A DNA stretch of 18,741 nucleotides, from assembly GCA_016281475.1 (NCBI GenBank), contig JAEEIS010000228.1, positions 1 to 18,741 of the forward strand. Direction: 5' to 3'. Below are positions 14,462 to 18,741 of this stretch, in pieces. The notes under the pieces are model-generated. The model was not told the origin of the DNA, ran no database searches, and saw nothing but the letters and a program-made list of their open reading frames with translations. The translations under genes were made by a program, and so were the position numbers. Every line of letters begins with the position of its first letter. Position 1 is the first letter of the stretch. The DNA comes from Bacteroidales bacterium (GTDB taxonomy: Bacteria > Bacteroidota > Bacteroidia > Bacteroidales > P3).

Positions 14462-14493
14462 AAAGAGGGTGTCTCATGTGAGACACCCTCTTT
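14462..14493. terminator. Bidirectional terminator between convergent genes
   Basis: A perfect palindrome with 15-bp arms (AAAGAGGGTGTCTCA and its complement) and a 2-nt centre. Each strand ends in TTT after a GC-rich stem. It lies 8 nt after the nuclease stop and 27 nt from the stop of the convergent lipoprotein gene, so it can serve both. Confidence 0.85.
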
Positions 14494-14519
14494 AAAGAAT
14501 CTTTGTTACTTTCAGTTGA

Positions 14520-15713
14520 TTATTCAATAGTGAAAGGAGTGGTCTGCATGTAAAGAGTACCATTGGGGAAGGTGATGGAACCGTCGTTGTTGACAGTATA
14601 GATACCATTGATACCATTACCAATAGTCTGGAAGTTGATGTTCATCATGTGTCTCTTAGCACGCACGAGAGGATCAGTAATAGTCTGCTCGTTGGTGACG
14701 AACTTAATGTAGTAGTGAGTAGAAGTGGTGGTGCCATCGTATTCACGGACAGTACCCTCAGTGGTAACAGTTTCGGTGTAGTTGGCAACATCAAGATCGC
14801 ACTCAAGATAGACATTCATCTGGAACTTCTTGGTACCTTCGCCCATAGGAGGAACGGGAAGGATACCGGCAACATTCTGGAGCTCCTGGCTGGTAGCAAG
14901 GTTCTCAGAGACGATGGTGTTCTCAGGAGCGTGGCAAACCACAACGTCACGGGTCGTGCCAGAGATGGAGCTGTTCATAACCATCTTGGGGAACTCGGGA
15001 GATTCCATGTCCAGATGGGCAGCACCAGTGAGTTTCTTGCTGCTGCGGATAACAACGTCAGTAACAGTCAGCACGGGGCAAGAAATGGTGACATTGGTGT
15101 TAATGTCGGTACCATACAGAACATTGGTGAAGCGAGAGAAAGCAGCATTGCACCAGGCGGGTCCATAGATGAAGTTGGGAGAAACAAAAGAGGTAGCATT
15201 CTTCAGGATAACATTACCCTCGAACGAAGTGATGTCCTCAATACCGAAAGCCATGGGCCAGATAGGTCTGACAGCCTCGGGGATGAGATTGAAGTCGTTG
15301 TTGGCGGCCTTACCGTTCAGCAGGTTGACTTCGGCGGGGAAAGTAGCATTGTACTGGCCAGCATTCTCAGTGAAAATAGCGGCAGGATAGATAAAGTTGT
15401 AAGCACCGCTGGGGTTAACATCAACGGTAACACGTCCGACAGGGCTAAAAGCGCTGCTCGAGCCAGGGAAGTTTTCACTCGCCTTGGGAATCACACTATA
15501 AGGAGCGTCGTTGACAATCATCTGGTCGCCAGTGGTGAAATAAATGCGCTTGTACTCACCATTGAAAGACTGCTTGCTATCGTCAGTGCGAGTGTCCAAA
15601 CCAACACCAAAGGTAATCTGGTTGCCATTGATGGTATAGCCCTTGTCTTCTTTCTTACATGCTGCGAACATAATCAGTGTGCTAGCAGCCAAAACCATTA
15701 AGCACTTTTTCAT
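14520..15713 (-). CDS. Surface-type lipoprotein, family not recognised
   Basis: A 397-aa predicted lipoprotein. The signal peptide ends in the lipobox MFAAC (lipidated Cys19), followed by KKEDKG, a Lys plus acidic start like the lipoprotein export signal that sends Bacteroidota lipoproteins to the cell surface. The mature part begins with ITFGVGLDTRTDDSKQSF, then YFTTGDQMIVND. The Thr-Arg-Thr/Asp and GD pattern recalls fimbrillin-like lipoproteins (FimA/Mfa families). The remainder, beta-rich and low in cysteine, is not clearly one of these, so a fimbrial subunit role is only a possibility. The 45-aa peptide gene lies 20 nt upstream in the same direction, probably in one operon. No fimbrial assembly genes are visible. 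Confidence 0.75.
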   Translation of the reverse strand: MKKCLMVLAASTLIMFAACKKEDKGYTINGNQITFGVGLDTRTDDSKQSFNGEYKRIYFTTGDQMIVNDAPYSVIPKASENFPGSSSAFSPVGRVTVDVNPSGAYNFIYPAAIFTENAGQYNATFPAEVNLLNGKAANNDFNLIPEAVRPIWPMAFGIEDITSFEGNVILKNATSFVSPNFIYGPAWCNAAFSRFTNVLYGTDINTNVTISCPVLTVTDVVIRSSKKLTGAAHLDMESPEFPKMVMNSSISGTTRDVVVCHAPENTIVSENLATSQELQNVAGILPVPPMGEGTKKFQMNVYLECDLDVANYTETVTTEGTVREYDGTTTSTHYYIKFVTNEQTITDPLVRAKRHMMNINFQTIGNGINGIYTVNNDGSITFPNGTLYMQTTPFTIE

Positions 15714-15733
15714 TTTCTTTTCTGTTTTTTTTG

Positions 15734-15871
15734 TTAGAATGTAATTAAATCACCACCGTTCGTAATAGTTTCGGTACCGATAGTGCTGAGGAGAAAACCG
15801 TTTTCGACGGCCACGACCTTGACTTGAACTGCAGGGGTCAAGTAAACCTGTTTTTTCATGTTTTCTTTCAT
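15734..15871 (-). CDS. Small KKxYxTPxV-type protein (45 aa)
   Basis: A 45-aa product (41 aa if it starts at 15859). It begins MKENMKKQVYLTPAVQVKVV and continues AVENGFLLSTIGTE. Short proteins with a KKxYxxPxVxVVxVExxxxLLxxS pattern are common in Bacteroidales, often just upstream of cell-surface protein genes, and have no assigned function that I know. The extension back to 15943 is rejected, because it begins inside a hairpin and reads as leader sequence. Both ATG codons are in A-rich contexts. It precedes the lipoprotein gene by 20 nt and may act as a leader, a secreted peptide or a signal. Function is unknown. Confidence 0.6.
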   Translation of the reverse strand: MKENMKKQVYLTPAVQVKVVAVENGFLLSTIGTETITNGGDLITF

Positions 15872-15930
15872 GATTTGTTTGATGTTTTTAAAATGTTTTG
15901 TTATTAAATTAATTGTTTTTCTTATTTGTC

Positions 15931-15961
15931 GACCCCACCACAAGGGTGTGGTGGAGGGGTC
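15931..15961. promoter_or_regulatory. Stable hairpin in the 45-aa gene leader
   Basis: GACCCC pairs with GGGGTC, and inside it ACCACA pairs with TGTGGT with a 3-nt bulge and a 4-nt loop. On the plus strand it is followed by a T-run like an intrinsic terminator, although no plus-strand gene ends here. In the minus-strand transcript it lies about 60 nt before the small ORF and has no T-run after it, so it could be a stability or regulatory structure. Confidence 0.5.
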
Positions 15962-16216
15962 ATTTTTTCGTTTTTTCTCGTTTTTTTAGCGACTTTTTGC
16001 GTTTTTTAGTTACTAACTACCATTTGTTTGTAAATACATACTACACTAACGCCCATAGAATTACACGAATTCCTACTCACTTTTTCAATATGCTTTTACA
16101 GTGCAAATATACATTTTTTTTTTATTATGGAAAGAAAATGCGATTTTTTTTCATTTTTTTTTGCCAAGCATCTCATTTTTTCTCCCCGTCAAAAAAGCAC
16201 CCTTTCCAATTCTGAG
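15944..16216. other. Long AT-rich intergenic region and 5' leader
   Basis: No credible gene is present on either strand. It contains T-runs of 5-7 bases starting at about 15963, 15971, 15981, 15994 and 16002, a 13-bp palindrome TAGTTACTAACTA (16007-16019), and the -7 promoter element at 16104-16111. The transcript leader for the 45-aa gene would be about 220 nt. Confidence 0.5.
16104..16111 (-). promoter_or_regulatory. -7 element for the 45-aa gene/lipoprotein operon
   Basis: TATATTTG on the minus strand fits TAnnTTTG. The -33 position reads only CTTT, so the match is one-sided. It is the best candidate between aspS and the small gene. Confidence 0.45.
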
Positions 16217-16252
16217 AAAAAGGCTGCACCACGATGGCGGCACAGCCTTTTT
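16217..16252 (-). terminator. Terminator after aspS
   Basis: AAAAAGGCTG (16217-16226) and CAGCCTTTTT (16243-16252) form a 10-bp stem with a 16-nt loop. On the minus strand a T-run follows, 6 nt after the aspS stop. The A/T flanks are symmetrical, so it could work in both directions. Confidence 0.75.
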
Positions 16253-16257
16253 ATACA

Positions 16258-18015
16258 TCAACCTTGTACGCGGAGAGTGAGCTGGAGCTCGTCAAGCTGC
16301 TCGGGCGCAATGGGCGCAGGGCTGCCAGACATGACATCGCGTCCGCTGTTGTTCTTGGGGAAGGCAATGAAGTCGCGGATGCTGTCGGCACCTCCGAAGA
16401 GAGAACAGAGTCGATCAAAACCAAAGGCAAGGCCGGCATGGGGCGGCGCGCCGTAGGTGAAGGCATCCATGAGGAAACCAAACTGGGCAGCGGCACTCTG
16501 GTCGGTGAAACCGAGAGTATGGAACATCTTGTTCTGGAGTGTACGGTCGTGGATACGGATGCTACCACCGCCCACTTCGACTCCGTTGATGACGATGTCA
16601 TAGGCATTGGCGCGTATATCGCCCCAACGTGCGGGGTCGTCAAGCAGTGGCTCGTCTTCGGGTTTGGGCGCAGTGAAAGGATGGTGCATGGCATAGTAGC
16701 GCTGCGTCTCGTCATCCCACTCAAGCAGGGGGAAGTCTATGACCCAAAGAGGCGCGTAGACATCGGGATTACGCAAGCCTAGACGCGAACCCATCTCGAG
16801 ACGTAGGGCGTTGAGCTGGACGCGAGTCTTCATAGCTGGACCACAGAGGATGAGCATGAGATCGCCGGGCTGGGCACTGAACTTGTCGGCAATAGCCTTT
16901 AATTGGTCGGGCGTATAAAACTTGTCGACACTGGACTTGAAGGTGCCGTCGGTATTATATTTAATGTATACCATGCCGCCCGCACCCACCTGCGGACGTT
17001 TTACAAAGTCGGTAAGGGCATCGAGCTGCTTGCGAGTGTAATCGGCACAGCCTTGGGCGTTGATGCCAACGACGAGCTCGGCATTGTCGAAGAGGGCAAA
17101 GCCACAGCCCTTAGCGACGTCGTTGAGTTCTACAAACTGCATTCCGAAACGGATGTCAGGCTTGTCGCTACCGTAAAGGCGCATGGCATCGTGCCACGTC
17201 ATGCGGGGGAACTGGTCGAAGTCCACCCCTTTGACCTCGTGGAAGAGATGCTTTGCCAAACCCTCGAAGGTGCGTAGCACGTCCTCCTGCTCAACGAACG
17301 ACATCTCGCAGTCAATCTGCGTGAACTCGGGCTGACGGTCAGCGCGAAGGTCCTCATCGCGGAAACAGCGGACTATCTGGAAGTAGCGGTCCATGCCCGC
17401 CACCATGAGGAGCTGCTTGTACTGCTGCGGACTTTGGGGCAGGGCATAAAACTCACCAGGGTTCATGCGCGATGGCACGACAAAGTCGCGTGCACCTTCG
17501 GGCGTGGATTTGATGAGCATGGGGGTCTCAATCTCGAGGAAATCGAGATTACTAAGATAGTTGCGGACAAGCATGGCCATGCGGTGACGCAACTCAAGAT
17601 TGCGGCGGACGGGGTTGCGACGGATATCAAGGTAGCGATAACGCATACGCAGGTCGTCTCCTCCATCGCTGTTATCCTCAATGGTGAAGGGAGGAGTCTT
17701 GGACTCGTTGAGGACAGTGAGCTGTAAGACATCGATTTCGATGTCGCCTGTAGGAATCTTTGGGTTCTTGGAGGCACGCTCAATAACAGTGCCGGTGGCC
17801 TGGATAACATACTCGCGGCCAAGACGGCGGGCCTGTTCGCAAAGCTCGGCGTTGGTCTCCATATTGAAGGCAAGCTGGGTGATACCATAGCGGTCGCGGA
17901 GGTCAATGAAGGTCATGCCACCGAGGTCGCGGCTACGCTGCAGCCAGCCACAGAGGGTGACTTGCTGACCGACGTTCTTGATTGTCAGCTCGCCACAGGT
18001 GTGTGTTCTGTACAT
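16258..18015 (-). CDS. aspS: Aspartate-tRNA ligase
   Basis: A 585-aa class II aminoacyl-tRNA synthetase that charges tRNA-Asp. The N-terminal OB-fold anticodon-binding domain ([20 protein letters not shown], residues 22-41) is present. Motif 2 is [16 protein letters not shown] (218-233) and motif 3 is GLAFGFDRL (528-536). The long middle part fits the bacterial GAD-type insertion. The C-terminal [15 protein letters not shown] is also typical. Length matches the bacterial type. The start at 18015 follows a 9-bp repeat and has no Shine-Dalgarno. It lies 36 nt after the upstream membrane-protein gene and ends 6 nt before a terminator. Confidence 0.97.
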   Translation of the reverse strand: MYRTHTCGELTIKNVGQQVTLCGWLQRSRDLGGMTFIDLRDRYGITQLAFNMETNAELCEQARRLGREYVIQATGTVIERASKNPKIPTGDIEIDVLQLTVLNESKTPPFTIEDNSDGGDDLRMRYRYLDIRRNPVRRNLELRHRMAMLVRNYLSNLDFLEIETPMLIKSTPEGARDFVVPSRMNPGEFYALPQSPQQYKQLLMVAGMDRYFQIVRCFRDEDLRADRQPEFTQIDCEMSFVEQEDVLRTFEGLAKHLFHEVKGVDFDQFPRMTWHDAMRLYGSDKPDIRFGMQFVELNDVAKGCGFALFDNAELVVGINAQGCADYTRKQLDALTDFVKRPQVGAGGMVYIKYNTDGTFKSSVDKFYTPDQLKAIADKFSAQPGDLMLILCGPAMKTRVQLNALRLEMGSRLGLRNPDVYAPLWVIDFPLLEWDDETQRYYAMHHPFTAPKPEDEPLLDDPARWGDIRANAYDIVINGVEVGGGSIRIHDRTLQNKMFHTLGFTDQSAAAQFGFLMDAFTYGAPPHAGLAFGFDRLCSLFGGADSIRDFIAFPKNNSGRDVMSGSPAPIAPEQLDELQLTLRVQG

Positions 18016-18020
18016 TGGGA

Positions 18021-18056
18021 TAGATTTGATAGATATAATAGATTTGATAGATTATT
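18021..18056. repeat. Degenerate 9-bp tandem repeat between aspS and the upstream gene
   Basis: Four nonamers in a row, TAGATTTGA, TAGATATAA, TAGATTTGA, TAGATTATT, fill nearly the whole 36-nt gap. The 14-nt block TAGATTTGATAGAT is exactly repeated 18 nt apart (18021 and 18039). The last unit runs into the stop codon of the upstream gene. Confidence 0.7.
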
Positions 18057-18741
18057 GGGCAGCGGGAGCGGGTGCAGCGCTCTCGGCAGCATCGGCGACG
18101 ACTTGGTTGGCTTCCTCGGCCACTTCGGCCATTTCGTCAGCCACAGCGCCAAAGATTTTGCCAATCCAAGAGCTGTCCTTGTCGTAGTGCAGGGCTTCCC
18201 AACCAAAGCGGTCGAAATAGTTATTGAAGTAGAGCACCAGGAAGACAATGGCCAACGCAATAACAATGAAGATAAGCCAGATGAGCCACTTGGGCATGGG
18301 TGCGTAGGGGTCTTTGGACATGACTACAGCGGGATATTTGGCACGCTGGGTGAGGGTACGACCGAAACGGGAGTTGACAATAATCTTGGAGTTGATGGCC
18401 CAACCATTGGCATTCAACACAGGACCGAGGTTGCGCCCGCGCAGCTTAATCCAGGCCAGTATCATGGAAGGACCAGAGATGCAGAGCATGATGATGATGA
18501 TAAAGATGACAGCCGACAGCACGGAGTGGAATACTACGCTGAAGATGCCGGTGAGAGCGCTGAGCAAGAAGCCTAATGCCATGCCGATGGCGGCAAAGAT
18601 ACCGGCAAACTTGGCGATGTCGAACGGTTTCTTTGCTGGGGCAGGTGCTGCGCCGGGAGTTGCCACGGCAGTAGTAGTGGCATCGGCCTTGGCGGTGAGG
18701 TTCTCAAATGCGGCAGCCTCCTTCTCCTCAGCCGACTTGGT
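18052..18741 (-). CDS. Membrane protein, C-terminal 229 residues (cut at window edge)
   Basis: The reading frame is open to the window end, so the real start lies beyond 18741; an in-frame GTG near 18666 is not a good start because the reading continues upstream with no stop. The visible part begins with a charged Ala/Glu/Lys-rich stretch, then two close membrane segments (about FAGIFAAIGMALGFLLSALTG, then FIIIIMLCISGPSMILAW). A soluble region with LGPVLNANGWAINSKIIVN follows, then a third membrane segment (WLIWLIFIVIALAIVFLVLY) and an Ala/Pro-rich tail. I recognise the GP-x-L-NANGWAIN block only as recurring in uncharacterised Bacteroidota membrane proteins. It is upstream of aspS in the same direction. 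Confidence 0.7.
   Translation of the reverse strand, partial: TKSAEEKEAAAFENLTAKADATTTAVATPGAAPAPAKKPFDIAKFAGIFAAIGMALGFLLSALTGIFSVVFHSVLSAVIFIIIIMLCISGPSMILAWIKLRGRNLGPVLNANGWAINSKIIVNSRFGRTLTQRAKYPAVVMSKDPYAPMPKWLIWLIFIVIALAIVFLVLYFNNYFDRFGWEALHYDKDSSWIGKIFGAVADEMAEVAEEANQVVADAAESAAPAPAAQ

Noticed and set aside
14649..15701. 350-codon plus-strand open frame opposite the surface lipoprotein gene
   Set aside because: The product has no signal, domain or plausible composition, while the minus strand encodes a lipoprotein with lipobox; it is a mirror of the real gene.
15872..15943. N-terminal extension of the 45-aa protein from an ATG at 15943
   Set aside because: It begins inside a stable hairpin and has no resemblance to the small-protein family, whose start is near MKK at 15859 or 15871.
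15913..16215. 100-codon plus-strand frame in the aspS/lipoprotein spacer
   Set aside because: It is Phe-rich because of the T-runs and has no recognisable features.
18664..18666. GTG as the start of the membrane protein upstream of aspS
   Set aside because: The frame continues open for 25 further codons to the window edge with coding-like composition, so the gene is truncated by the window rather than starting here.

Overview
The window looks like chromosomal DNA of a Bacteroidota member, most likely order Bacteroidales. Four things point there. A large secreted protein ends in a type IX secretion (gliding-motility type) C-terminal domain. A DUF4295 gene, a family confined to Bacteroidota, follows rpmG. 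Transketolase is split into N and C subunit genes. Five promoter-like sites fit the Bacteroidota -7 element TAnnTTTG, and nearly all starts lack a Shine-Dalgarno sequence. No rRNA, tRNA, CRISPR array, transposase or phage gene is visible. The species cannot be named from the sequence alone.

Layout. Bases 1-294 hold a cluster of three hairpins that looks like a REP/BIME-type palindromic repeat, then AT-rich DNA with no gene. Minus strand, 295-9226: a 1150-aa T9SS cargo protein; a short ribosomal operon (rpmG plus a 51-aa DUF4295 gene, with a possible 21-codon leader ORF); and an operon yidC - nhaD - membrane-anchored lysozyme-like protein, in which the last two genes overlap by 22 nt. Divergent promoters lie at 9227-9391. 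Plus strand, 9392-14453: a small Glu-Pro-repeat lipoprotein; transketolase N subunit; a secreted vWA-domain protein inserted between the transketolase halves and starting at TTG; transketolase C subunit; a LOG-family phosphoribohydrolase; and a standalone Cas4-like Fe-S PD-(D/E)XK nuclease whose start overlaps the LOG stop. A perfect 32-bp palindrome separates this run from minus-strand genes (14520 to the window end): a surface-type lipoprotein preceded by a 45-aa peptide gene with a long structured leader, then aspS, then the 3' part of a membrane protein cut by the window edge.

Most genes are housekeeping: membrane protein insertion, Na+/H+ exchange, the non-oxidative pentose phosphate pathway, aspartyl-tRNA charging and ribosomal proteins. 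Cell-envelope genes are interleaved with them.

The least expected signal lies in the spacers. Several gene-to-gene gaps consist almost entirely of degenerate tandem repeats with a period of 7 or 9 bp. Two of them, near 4465-4538 and 13153-13227, are copies of one 72-75-nt element: a perfect AT-rich stem, a variable loop of exactly 17 nt, and a heptamer-phased tail ending in TTTCAACC. Other points worth following are the strong Shine-Dalgarno in front of the DUF4295 gene, the vWA gene nested in the split transketolase operon, and the orphan Cas4-like nuclease coupled to LOG.
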